64,000 nucleotides of DNA from Erythroxylum novogranatense (taxonomy: Eukaryota > Streptophyta > Magnoliopsida > Malpighiales > Erythroxylaceae), in assembly GCA_029891385.1 (NCBI GenBank), contig CM057234.1, positions 25,468,350 through 25,532,349 on the forward strand, read 5' to 3'. Both the position numbers and the translations under genes were made by a program. This document shows positions 1 to 11,232 of the stretch, one piece after another. Below the pieces are notes generated by a model. It saw nothing but the letters and a program-made list of their open reading frames with translations. It made no database searches and was not told where the DNA came from. The stretch's first letter is position 1. Each line of letters opens with the position of its first letter.

Positions 1-2
1 TA

Positions 3-2442
3 GAGCTCATTCGTGAAAATTTTGAATCTTTAGAAGCAGTTAAGATTTTCAAGACGAATGTTGAGCTTCAAAAGGGGAAGAAAATCAAGGTAGTTAATTC
101 TGATAGAGGTGGAGAGTATTATGGGCGTTATGATGAGAGTGGGAGGAACCCAGGGCATTTTGCTAAATACTTGCAAGAATATGGTATTGAAGCAAGGTAT
201 ACAATGCCAAGGACACCTCAGCAGAATGGAATCGCTGAAAGAAGAAATTGCATGTTTCTTGATATGTTGCGGTGTATGTTGATTCACTCTAGTTTGTTTG
301 AATTTTTGTGGGGTGAGGCATTGAAGACAATAGCTTATATCTTGAATCAAGTACCTAGCAAATTAGTTTCAAAGACTCCATATGAGTTATGGTCAGGCAA
401 GAAACCAAGCTTGCGCCATTTTCATGTTTGAGGATGCAAAGCAGAAGTGCGGCCCTATAATCCGCAATCTAAGAAGCTTGATCCGAAAATCATTAGTGAC
501 TACTTTGTAGGCTACACTATCGGATCAAAGGGTTCTAGATTTTATTGCCCATCTCACACAACCAGAATTATAGAATCAAATAGAGCTGACTATTTTGAAG
601 ATGAATTTGACTCAAGTCAAGGGTCAAAAGAAATTTTATTCAGGGAAGAACGCATTATAGTCCTTGTACCTGTTACTTCAATTCCAATTGATGATCCTGT
701 GATTGAACAGATTCCAGTAGAATCTCATTATGAAACTCATAATCAAGCACAGGATGAAGTCATAGATACTGGAAATGATGAAGTTGTTATGAAGAGATCA
801 CAAAGAACACGTAGACCTACCATTCCTGATGACTACATTATCTATTTGCAGGAACATGAGTTTGATGTGGGAGATAATATTAAACCAATCAGTTTTCAAG
901 AAGCTATGAACAGTCCTCATTCTGCGTTATGGATGAATGCAATGGAAGATTAGTTGAGTTCTATGTCACAAAATGAAGTTTGGGAGTTGGTTGAACTACC
1001 CAAAGGTTGTAAACCTATTGGGTACAAATGGGTTTACAAAATCAAACATGACTCAAGTGGACAAGTAGAAAGGTATAAAGCCAGACTTGTAGCTAAAGGC
1101 TATAGCCAGAAAGAAGGGATTGATTTTAAAGACCTTCTCACCAGTTTCTATAAAAGATTCATTACAAATTATTATAGCTATAGTTGCTCATTTTGACTTG
1201 GAACTCAATCAAATGGATGTGAGAACTTCTTAAATGGAGATCTATATGAAGATGTCTATATGACCCTACCAGTTGGTTTTGAGATAACTGGTAATGAGCA
1301 CATGGTTTGCAAGCTCAGGAAATCTATTTATGGGTTAAAACAAGCATCAAGGCAGTGGTATCTCAAGTTTTATATGATTGTCACTACAAATGGCTTTAAG
1401 GAGAATATAGTTGATCAATGTATATATATGAAGTTCAGTGGGAGCAGTTTCATTTTTTTGTTATTGTATGTTGATGACATCCTACTTGCTTCTAATGACA
1501 CTAATCTATTATTTGAGACAAAACAATTGTTGTTTAGTCATTTTGATATGAAGGATCTTGGTAAGGCCTCTTATGTACTTGGAATTCAGATTCTTCGTGA
1601 TAGAGCTAATGGGATCATTCGATTGTCTCAAAAGACTTACATTGATCGGATCTTGAAAAGATTCAACATGCATTCTTGTTCTCCTGAAAAGGCACCAATA
1701 GTGAAAGGTGATAATTTCTCAAAGGCCTAATGTCCACAAAATGATAAAGAGAGACGAAATGAAGGTCGTTCCTTATGCGTCACTTGTAGGCAGCCTGATG
1801 TATGCTCAAGTATGCACATGCCCTGATATTGCTTTTGTTGTAAGCATGTTGGGAAGATACTTGAGTGACCCTGGTCTTAGCCATTGGAAAGCGACTAAGA
1901 AAGTCATGAGTTATCTTCAGGGTAACAAAGATTATATGTTGACTTATTGGCGAGTTGACACTCTTGATATAGTTGGGTTCAGTGATGCTGATTATGTAGA
2001 GTGTATGGATGATAAAAAGTCCACTTCAGGCTACATCTTTATGATGGTTGGAGGAGCTGTATCGTAGAAAAGTTTCAAACAAACACTCACAGCATCCTCT
2101 ACCATGGAGGTAGAGTATATGGCGTGCTATGAGGCAGCTTGTTAATCTATATGGTTGCGGAATTTTATTTCAGCATTGAGCATTGTAGACTCTATCTTGA
2201 GTCTGCTAAAATTGTATTATGATAATTCCGCAGCTTTAGCTTTCTCTAAGAACACTAGGAGTACTTCTTGCTCAAAGCATATTGATATAAAATACTATTT
2301 TGTTAAAGAGAAAGTCGCTAAATCCCTCATTACTGTTGAGTATACGCCTACAGCTAGCATGTTAGCAGATCCACTAACAAAAAGCTTACCTACATGTGTG
2401 TTTGCAAAACACGTCTCCTGCATGGGATTGTTAGGAGCCTAG
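3..2442 (+). pseudogene. Decayed Ty1/copia pol (integrase, reverse transcriptase, RNase H)
   Basis: This is the 3' part of a copia polyprotein; the 5' part lies left of the window. From base 3 the reading shows the integrase core (SDRGGEYY near 107-130, then [14 protein letters not shown] at 210-248). Next come the RT fingers (YKARLVAKGYSQKEGIDF, about 1074-1127), the RT catalytic motif LYVDDILLASND near 1465-1500, a primer-grip region ending near 1730, and an RNase H/C-terminal part with SKHIDIKYYFVKEKV and ADPLTKSLP near 2274-2390. It is clearly dead: a stop at 429-431, another at 951-953, frame loss near 1150-1260, and further breaks near 1710-1730, 2066 and 2145. Reading frames resume after each break, so the decay is mostly point mutation and small indels. 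It is transcribed left to right towards the LTR at 2757. Confidence 0.93.
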
Positions 2443-2756
2443 CTGGATAAGATTAGTGGGAGTTTGCTATTTTGTATTGAACATGTTGGCACTTTGTATG
2501 GATTGATTATGACTTTTATATATGAGACATGCATAATGATGTTTGCAGTCATCTTCGTTAGTGTTGACATATATATGTTGATATTGTATTGCACGTATGT
2601 TGTTTTGATGATTATTGTGGTATTTGAACATCTCCAAGGCCAAATCATGTGTAGTATATATATCATGTCGATATGATATTGCATATGGTTTATTTGATTG
2701 CTTTTGGATGATGGAGATTGATATGGTGGTTTGATTATATTGTCCAAGTGAGAGAA
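2443..2756 (+). other. Copia 3' untranslated spacer and polypurine tract
   Basis: This is non-coding DNA between the end of the pol relic and the presumed 3' LTR. It ends in a purine-rich stretch, AAGTGAGAGAA at 2746-2756, directly before TGTTAAAA. That is the expected place and composition of a plus-strand priming tract. Small reading frames on both strands here look like chance. Confidence 0.55.
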
Positions 2757-3268
2757 TGTTAAAAATATATATATGTGGACAAATATAATCACAACATTAA
2801 TTCCATATGCTAACCACAATCAAATTTCCTAATATATATTTAATAACTATAATGGGATGGTTAATTTGCTAATTGCATTTGATGCATATGGTAACACCCT
2901 AATTACTATATGTTGGCCCATTAAACTATAGTTCATATCATCCATTAACAATGAGATAATTAGCCCATTTTACCCATTAGGGTAGAACATGTCATAATAT
3001 ATGACATAAGATGTGATTGTTGAGTAAGATATATACATTGTGTGTGTATTGGGTGAAAAGGGAACAAGGGTATTCTACCATTAATCTCTTTTACACAAGG
3101 TTTGGTTTTGTTTCTTTTGGTTTTATCTTTTTGACAGGTTTTGGTGAAGCATGGAGAGAGTTCAAGACATGCAAAATGTTGGAGGTATGTTTTCTTAATC
3201 TTGTTATGTTCTAAATAAAATGTGATTATGGTTAGTTAATGTGGTTTATTACTACATTTATCATAGCA
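2757..3268 (+). repeat. 3' LTR of the left-edge copia element
   Basis: The segment starts TGTTAAAA after a purine tract and ends TCATAGCA, giving the usual TG...CA ends and a length of 512 bases. The right edge is supported independently. From 3269 the sequence matches the CNGC2 first exon of copy B (GAAAGAAGTGG at 31700), so 3268 is a junction. The partner LTR is outside the window, so the left edge rests on the TG and polypurine pattern only. The predicted target duplication is GAAAG (3269-3273). Confidence 0.65.
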
Positions 3269-3773
3269 GAAAGAAGTGGAAGTTGGGCTGAGGATGTTAG
3301 AGTATCCCATATTACCTAGATATGAAAATGTTAAAGGGTTTATAAGTGGTAAAGGTCAACTATCCAAACAACTAGTTCTAGTTATTTGGACAATAGTTGA
3401 CCCAAGCCCAATTCTTATTAGTGAACTCTACACTCTACTCATATTAAAAATTCAATATGGTATCAGAGCAGGTTTGGTTCGGATTATTAATTTCCCGGTT
3501 GTCCATCTGGATGTCCAGTCCCAGCGGCCCGGTCCGGTTACCACTGCGTATATTTCAAGAGACAACTGGATGTCCAACCCCAGTTGCACTTGAGAGAGAG
3601 TGTTAGAGTATCCCATATTACCTAAATATGAAAATGTTAAAGGGTTTATAAGTGGTAAAGGTCAACTATCCAAACAACTAGTTCTAGTTATTTGGACAAT
3701 AGTTGACCCAAGCCCAATTCTTATTAGTGAACTCTACCCTCTACTCATATTAAAAATTCAATAGAAAAGACAT
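3269..3773 (-). pseudogene. Duplicate CNGC2 first exon, split by TRIM and cut by copia
   Basis: Bases 3269-3294 and 3764-3773 together match the first coding exon and start codon of the intact CNGC2 gene (31700-31730). On the minus strand the ATG is at 3773-3771, followed by TCT. A 469-bp TRIM then interrupts the exon, and the remaining exon bases run from 3294 to 3269, where the copia LTR begins. The splice donor seen in the intact gene is missing on this side. 5' leader sequence and a TATATAAA-like motif upstream (about 3829-3836) are conserved with copy B. The rest of this gene copy, if any, would lie left of the window beyond the copia element. I infer a duplicated CNGC2 locus whose 5' end has been destroyed by two insertions. 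Confidence 0.8.
3295..3763 (+). mobile_element. TRIM (terminal-repeat retrotransposon in miniature), 469 bp
   Basis: Two 163-base direct repeats, 3295-3457 and 3601-3763, both start TGTTAGAGTATCCC and differ at only two positions that I can see. Between them are 143 bases with no coding capacity. The interior opens with TGGTATCAGAGC (3458-3469), the classic primer-binding site complementary to initiator tRNA-Met, and closes with the purine run GAGAGAGAG (3592-3600). This is the full architecture of a TRIM. The empty site is present in copy B at 31721-31727. Flanks GAGGA (3290-3294) and GAAAA (3764-3768) look like a decayed 5-bp duplication of GAGAA. A plus-strand reading frame of 105 codons across it is accidental. 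Confidence 0.92.
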
Positions 3774-3860
3774 GATTGGAAGAGAGGAAGCAAGCGATGG
3801 GAAGGTGTTGAAGAGAAGAGAGACGCGGGGGTATATAAAGGATGCTAGAGGGGAAGGAAG

Positions 3861-5398
3861 TTTGGTTTTGTTTGATTTGGAAGGACTATTGATCGGCAGC
3901 TTATCGTTCAATTAAAGAATTGATCCTCGGAAACCGGTCAAATAAAATTTGTACCAAGGATTGCAATCTGAGGATGCAACCTCTGTCGACTCTCGAGGAA
4001 CCAAATGTACTAAGCGATTCTAAGACTAGCCTAATGTTTGAATGATGCATGCAATTAAAGCAATAAAAAAAAAGGGGGTTTTGATTTGATAAACTAAAAA
4101 TTAAACTAAGCCAAAGTAAGAATAAATGTTTTTGGGATTTTTAGAAAGCTAAACGATTGAAATTAAACAAGTGTGAAATCAAATTACTAAAACTCTCTTG
4201 AAAATGCAATTTGGATTATCATCGTTCAAATAATTTTCAGGGTTTGAAATCCACTAAGTTTCGAAATGTAAACCTTAACAACTCGTTAAGTCCAAGAATT
4301 TGATTAATCAACTCGATTAGTCAAATCTTGTTAAAACCATTAGTGTGAAAAATTGGATAAACAATTGCAATAAGTTAATCAGATAATAACACAGCTAACC
4401 CAACCAAGCACAACTAGGCAGATCAAATTTATCAGTGTAAAAATCCGAATAACATAAATGAGACTTCATGTATTTTGACACAGAAAAATCTACAAAAGTA
4501 ATATCCAAATCTCAACATAATGTCAACACACGGCTAAAATTATTAACCACACTAACCTAGCTATATCAATGCATACTCCAACTCGGATCTTATATAAATA
4601 TACCTAGAATTCAGACATTAGTGATTACCCCTATTAAGCTTTCGGTGAACTCCAATCCTTGCTACATGTTCAAGAGAATGGAACGCTTAGCCGACCATAA
4701 CTCTGGATGAACTCTTCATTGTTGGAATATCAACGTGGTTCATGATTCCAACGACGAACAGGAAGGATACAAAGAACAAATGATGGACGATGGAACGGAT
4801 GAAGAAACTGGAAACAATGGACGTGATGCAGTGCGGCAAATAACCCGCAAATAAAAGCGAACAAAACTATTAGAAACGAAGGAGAAGACGAAAAGAAGAA
4901 GTTAACCTCCGGTGCGATCACTTTTTTGCTCTAAATGGCAAGATTTTATAGGAGGTTGTGCGGTAGGGTCGAATAATGGATTAATTTCTATTTATAGTCC
5001 GAAGTTACCCGACATTCATTGCGGCGAATGCATGTAATCGCCATGGCGAATGAGTTTAGTCACTCGTCGCGTGAATAAATTAAATACCATTAATTTTCTT
5101 TGCGACGAATGGAGGTCTTGGTTCGCTTGCGTGAATCTTGCGGCGTGTTGACTTCTTGAATGTTGACTTCTTTGGTCCTACAAAATACAACCCATTTGCA
5201 GATCAATTGTCCCAATAAAAATTATGCGAATTAATGACAATCGACAACAAAATACTGACAATGTGCAATTTATCAAAACTCAATGTGCGGGACCAAAATA
5301 AGCATAAAAATCATAGATCAGGAGTCAACAAATGCATAATTACTAAAAAAAATGGACCTAATTTATAGTATAAATTTAGTCCAATCAACTATACTGGA
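3861..5398. other. Copy-A-only 1.5-kb insertion, unrecognised
   Basis: Copy B runs straight from AGGGGAAAGAAG (ending near 31815) into ATGCCTGTCAGTGG, whereas copy A has about 1.54 kb between the same flanks. I find no LTR, TIR, primer-binding site or convincing reading frame inside. The AT-rich body contains a more GC-rich patch at 5000-5160 with repeated GCGAATG and CGTCGCG motifs. The 63-codon minus frame at 4730-4921 has no recognisable similarity. It may be a degraded non-autonomous element or part of an LTR. Confidence 0.45.
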
Positions 5399-5465
5399 GA
5401 TGCCTTTCACGTAACACATAAAGGGTAAAGTGGTTAAGAGCCGCACGTACGCAGACAACGGCATG

Positions 5466-5630
5466 CTCAGTGGTAGTGGGGTTCGTTTTGTATCAAACTC
5501 GAAAAGCGAAAATGGTCCACTGATAGACTAATGTTTGTATCACCAATCTCAGTGGTAGTGCGGTTCGACCGTACGTTTTGTAGTAAACTCGAAAATGGTC
5601 CACTGATAGACTAATATTTGTATCACTAAA
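5466..5630. repeat. Imperfect tandem duplication of about 80 bp
   Basis: Two adjacent copies begin CTCAGTGGTAGTG (5466 and 5548) and run through TGATAGACTAAT and TTGTATCAC. The first copy lacks the CGACCGTA segment found in the second. Copy B of the large duplication has a single unit at about 31827-31907, so the local duplication arose in copy A, or was lost in copy B, after the segmental duplication. Confidence 0.7.
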
Positions 5631-7085
5631 CTCAGTTCTAACCTTCCAAAAGTGGGCACGCCACTCCACCCCAAAATTCCTCGCACCTAAAGAACATGTG
5701 GGCAAATACATAATTTTCAGTTGTTGAGCATAGGAGGACAAAAGACGCACACAATCAAATATTGTGGTACCTTCAACGTGCATGTGCCGTGATTTGAACA
5801 AGTTGGCGTGAAGTAATGATGCTGTCATCCTTTCGTCACTTGGGTACTTGCATGCCATATTCTCATTATATATACGAATATTTTTGGTGACAAATGATTA
5901 ATCGTAGGCAATCAAAAGCAATTACCATCACTTAATTGAACACTACCAAGCAACAAAACTAATGGAGCAGAAGTACAGGATGTAGGAAGGAACTAGGAGG
6001 CTGTACAGCAGGAATACGTAGGACTCATATATAAGGTACCTGAATACTTTTAATTTAGGTTGTAGTTGTTCTTGGTTCCTGCATGAGTAAACACGAGGTT
6101 GCCATGATAGATAAGGTGTTGCCATCAGTCTGCAAAATGGTCTGAGAAAGCATTTGCATTTCAATTATGAATGTTTTGGGTGCTAGTCACATTTCTGTTC
6201 AATGCTGTCGAAATTATGAGGTTGACGTATCTACTTACCCGGTTCACTTTCCATACAGTACTGTGACCCCTGTCAACTGATATAGAAGAATTAATTTTAA
6301 TATTTTAAAACATGTTTGATAGGAGAATTTAATTATTTGGTTCTTAATTTAAAAGAATATATAAGTAATCATAAACGATTTAAAATAAATCAAACCTATA
6401 AAAAATACCTTATATTAATAACAAAAAAGAAGTTAATAATTAATAAAATGATAAAACAATTGGGGATAGTTATTATAAAAAAATTCATAATTACCATGTC
6501 TAAAACCAAACGTTAGAGGTATACACCACCTTGTGTAGTATTTTATATGTACAAAAATCTTTTTGGGTCAAGTAGTCAGATGAGTTTTCGGGTCTAAATT
6601 GTGTAGGATTTTACAAATCTCTTTGGGTGATCATCTATATGGAGAATGACCTGTGGTAGACCCCTTACAACATATAGAGACATGTCAATTTAGGTCACTT
6701 TAGTCACTTTTACAACATATAGAGACGTGTCAATTTAGGTCACTTTTACTCACTTCGTTTGTTTCTCTTGCAACTTCCAACATGGATTGGTCTAGTCATG
6801 ACCCATGTTTTACATTTTAGAAAGATAAATCTCAATAATTTTCTTCCACTTAAAAGAAACATGTTTTGAAACATAAAAACTAACAGTCTAGGACACAACT
6901 TAGATTATATTGGATAAATTGATGTCATTGGGTACAATTTTGGCCACACCCATGATTGGATAATTAGATAATGTGTGACACATGTCCTTAGTTGGAGTGT
7001 ACGTTCAATCAAAGATGAGTATTTTGTCTCCAGATCTTCACCAGTAGTAACTCTTATAATTGATCCAAGCCTATGTGAATTGAAT

Positions 7086-10000
7086 CAGGGTCGTTCCTAT
7101 AGTTTTATAGGCCCTGAGCGAAATTTAAAAAAAGGGCCTTAATAAATTGATAATATACTTAAGTTTACATATTTATATGAAACATAAATGATTCAATTTA
7201 TAAGTTTACATAATCAAATAAATATTAAATGATTATAACACTAACAAATACATAGAGGATCATAATTTATGAAAAACAATTTCTCCGTGCATTTCTAGAT
7301 GCAAAATCATTAATAATATTATCAAAATTAATATTGTCCAACATATCCTTCTCAATACATAACATAGCTAAACCATTCAACCTTTCTTGTGACATTAATG
7401 ACCTCAAGTAGGTTTTCAATAATTTTAACTTTTAAAAACTTCTCTCAGCTGATGCTACAGTTACAGGTATAGTTAATAGAATTTGATAAGCAATTGAAAC
7501 ATTTGGATAACAATTTGCAATTTGAACAAATTCTAATATTTCAACTGATGACATTAACTCATTTGGCAACGTCATTTGCAATACTTTTAATTCAGAAAAA
7601 AAGATCATCTAAATCCACATCAGACACATTATTATGAGAAAAAGTCGTCGTAAAATTAGAACAGCATTCTCTTAATTCGTTATCATCTAATGACCTCAAC
7701 TTCTTTGAATCAAATAAAAATCTAAAAATATTATCAAATGTCGTTAATTGTTCAAATCTATTCTTTAACGAAGTAATTGCCATATCCACAACCACTAGAA
7801 AGTAATTAATCCTGAAAGAATCCTCAGTTGATTGTATTTCTTCATTATGGTTAATTTCATCAAATTGTCGTTTCCTAATAACACAACGTCTAGTTAGAAA
7901 TGTAGGTTCTATATTCATCTCAAGCACAAGATTTTTGGCAATTTTCATACTAGAGCTAAACCCTTCATCTCTATATTTCTCAAAAAATACCATCACACCT
8001 TCTAATTGCTTTATGGTAGCATTAATGCACATAGATTTAGATTGCAACTTTTTTCTCACCATGTTAATAGCGAATAAAATATCATACCAAATAATCATAC
8101 CAAGTAAAAATTCAAAACTCTCAAGTACACTAACCAAGCTTTCCGCTTCACTCTTTGACTTGGCATCATCACAAGATCTAGATAATTCCATCAAAGCCAA
8201 TCTTATTTGAGGAGCTTGAAATCTAATAGCTTTAACACTTTTTATTCGACTCTCCCAACGAATGTTCGACAATGATTTTATAGTTAAACCTAAAACATTA
8301 TCAAGCAAAACCTTCCACCTTTTAGGAGAACTTGAAAATAATGCATACATACGTTGCACGGCTCCAAAAAATGAAATAGCTTTAACACAAGAATATGCCA
8401 TATCACTAAGAGTAAGATTAAGATTATGACAAGCACATGGCATATATAATGCTCTTGGATTTATTTCTAGTAATCGCTTTTGAACCCCTTGGTGTTTTCC
8501 CTTCATATTAGAACCATTGTCATAACTTTGACCCCTTACATTATAAACATTAAGATCAAGAGAATTCAATGCATTCAATAATTTATTGAAAAGTCCTAAT
8601 CCAGATGTGTCATCTACCTTTTGAGAACTCTAAAAAGTACTCCTCTATTTTTATTTTTTTATTTGACATATTCACACATCATACTAACAAACTCATTTGT
8701 TCTTGATGACTCAAATCTGGGGTACAATCAAGAATAATAGAAAAGTATTTCACCTCTTTAATGATCCTTATGATAGAACTTCTAACGCTCTGGGCCAATA
8801 GAGAAATCAACTCATTTTGAATTTTGTGACCAAGATAATGATGATGAATTTCATGATTTTGAATACGTCTAACATGATCTTGCATTATCACATCAAATCC
8901 AAAGAATCATCTCAATCAATCCTAAAAATTACCATTACCATCTTGGTAAAGTTTCATTGGATCCTCGAAAAGCTAAATTATATTTAGCAAGATATTTCAC
9001 CGCAGAAACTATTCTTATCAAAACTTGTCTCCAACGTTCTTTCTCCTTTGCAATTTCTTGTTGCAAATCTTTATCAACTGTTTGATTTTTGCTCAATCTT
9101 ACTCTTAATTCATTCCACGTTCTCATATTAGTCATATGCTCAATGCAATTCTTATGTTCTTTGAGTCGCTCACTAAGATGCTTCCAATCTCTAAATCCGT
9201 CATTTGCTAATCCACTTTGTTTGCTAGTAGATTTGAACAATTTACAGCAAAAACAATATACTTTATCTACATGTTTAGAATAAACCAACCATTTTCTATC
9301 GCTAATCTCTCCTTTACTCAAATTTCTATAGTAATAAGAATATGAAAAATGACGAGAGGTATTGTCTAAAGAAAACATAAGATTCAACTCTCTTACAGGC
9401 TCTTTTTCAACTAAAATATCCCTTGCTTTATTATCAAGATTATCTCAATTTTTAGGATCATAAATGTCCAATATAGGGCTTACTTGCTCAATATACTTTA
9501 AATTTTCTGAAGTGGATGCATTTGGTACATGATCATCCTCACTTAGATTTCTAACATCCTCATGAATATGAATCTCATCACTTAAGTTTTCTTTATGTTG
9601 TTCAAAACCACCTTCACCTAATTCCTCAGAACTCTCATTAGAGGAGCCTACTCTTTTAATAAATTTATTTATTGCTCCTTTTTGAGATTCTATCAACTGT
9701 GCTGCTTGTTTTCTTTTTTTCCTTTTTTCACTTCGACAAATATTTTTAGGCAACATAATAAAATTAATTATAACACAATTGGACTAGAAAAGAACAAAAG
9801 CACTCAGATAGAATCGGAAGAAGTATGCAGCACAATCAAACTCTAATGACTTCACAATATATCACAAAGATATATAAATGGTATTATATCGTGATACATG
9901 AACAAAATAAATAGCAAAATTTAATATCTAATATTAAAAATAAAAATAAAAAATAAAAAATATTAAAAATTAGAAACTTTACCTTTAAATTATACTCGAA

Positions 10001-10476
10001 CTCGGAAGACAAAATCGTAAAATTTTTTTTTGCTAATTTTGAGTTAGAGTACTTTAAATACATATATTAATGAAAATTAAGAAATTAGAAGGTAAGAGTA
10101 CACTTAAATATTTGAAGACTATTTATAAGCATAGGACCACAAAATTACCTTTACATTAAAAAAATTACAACATTAAAAGACTTTAACGTTATTTAACGTT
10201 AAAGTCATTTAAAAGCATGGATTATGATTGTATAATGGCTATAAATGGACTCAAATTTCAACGAGAAAGTTTACAACTTGGTCATAAATGAAAATGGCTA
10301 TAAATGGACTCAAATTTCAATGTTTGCAAAGAAAGGCTTCCACGTTTTGCTCCCTGCACAAGAGATTTCCAAAAATAACGTGACTTTAACGTTATATGAG
10401 AGGGGGCTGTTAAAGAGGGGGGCCCTCTCATAGTGGGCCTGGCAGGTGCCTCATCGCCTCGCCTGTACGATAATCG
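7086..10476 (-). mobile_element. hAT-superfamily DNA transposon, 3.39 kb
   Basis: The boundaries come from the empty site in copy B (near 34819-34829). The flanks are AATTGAAT (7078-7085) and CATTGAAT (10477-10484), a 7-of-8 match to the 8-bp duplication typical of hAT elements. The left end starts CAGGGTCG. The right end is degenerate (reads inward through CAGGCGAGG after some extra bases), so the terminal inverted repeat is poor. It carries a broken transposase on the minus strand. Near the right end a unit containing CTATAAATGGACTC occurs twice (about 10235 and 10293). Confidence 0.85.
7250..9756 (-). pseudogene. hAT transposase with TTF-type zinc finger, disabled
   Basis: Reading right to left from 9756: a basic N-terminus; then a TTF-type zinc-finger region containing YCFCCKLF and [16 protein letters not shown] (about 9387-9130); then a DUF4371-like core with [20 protein letters not shown] (about 8740-8680) and YDNGSNMKGKHQGVQKRLL (about 8525-8470). 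The C-terminal hAT dimerisation block VSIAYQILLTIPVTVASAER is at 7500-7440. Lesions include a TGA at 9445-9447, frame loss between 8935 and 8891, another break near 8640-8680, frame loss at about 7592, and a TAA just after AERSF (about 7434). The order fits plant TTF-type zinc-finger/hAT dimerisation transposases. It is not functional as it stands. Confidence 0.88.
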
Positions 10477-10484
10477 CATTGAAT

Positions 10485-11232
10485 CCACTATTGCTGCTAA
10501 TTGTATTCATATCATAACCCCCCAGGATTCGTCCATAAATCTTTAACTTTGAACTAAAAGATACTCTCTCCAAAATCATAAAAACGCAAAAGAGATTTAG
10601 ATACTTTAAAAGCTTCTTTTTAGTTTAGTAAATTATACATATTTAACCCATACTAATTCTTGACTATCAAATGCATTCTCCAACCATATTTAACTATCTT
10701 ATATAGGCCCTACGTCATATAATACCCCATGTTTACACTTTTCAAAAGCAAAAGACACCAATACCTATTCATTCACTTTATTTTTCCCACATTCATTTCA
10801 TAATAGTAGCTTATGTGGCTTTGAATAATTCATAGTAGGCCAGTGAACTTCTTTACAAGAGTAACATCAGCTACATTAGTATAACTCCCTTTATCCATGA
10901 TCATACTATGTATCTTATTAGAAATGACGTATCTAGTATAAAAGATGTTTTTCTTTTATTACTCTTAACTCATTCTCCTTGATCAAAAAACTTAACAATC
11001 TCCTAGTAACAAGCATATCACCTTTAACAATATATCAAGCTCCATCATCACTAAAGTGATTAAGTATTGAGTCTCATTCACATCAAACTTTGTTCACAAG
11101 CTTCAATCTTTCCCCTTCAAGCTTAAAAGCTAAATCAAATTTCCTCAGCATTTAGATCATTATTCTCTTTAAGAACTTTTATTGGGGGTGTTAGATGGCA
11201 TCTAATAAGCCTCTTTTCATTAAGAATTTAAG
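10485..11232. other. Duplicated non-coding block
   Basis: This block matches copy B 34830-35575 with only scattered differences. I see no gene. It contains AT-rich DNA with no reading frame that is conserved between the copies. Confidence 0.6.

Noticed and set aside
3276..3593. 105-codon plus-strand frame
   Set aside because: It runs across the TRIM LTR, primer-binding site and interior, so it is accidental.
5493..5858. 121-codon minus-strand frame in the duplicated DNA (MACKYPSDERM...)
   Set aside because: The matching stretch in copy B meets a stop soon after the start region and shows no sign of protein-level conservation. No domain is recognised.
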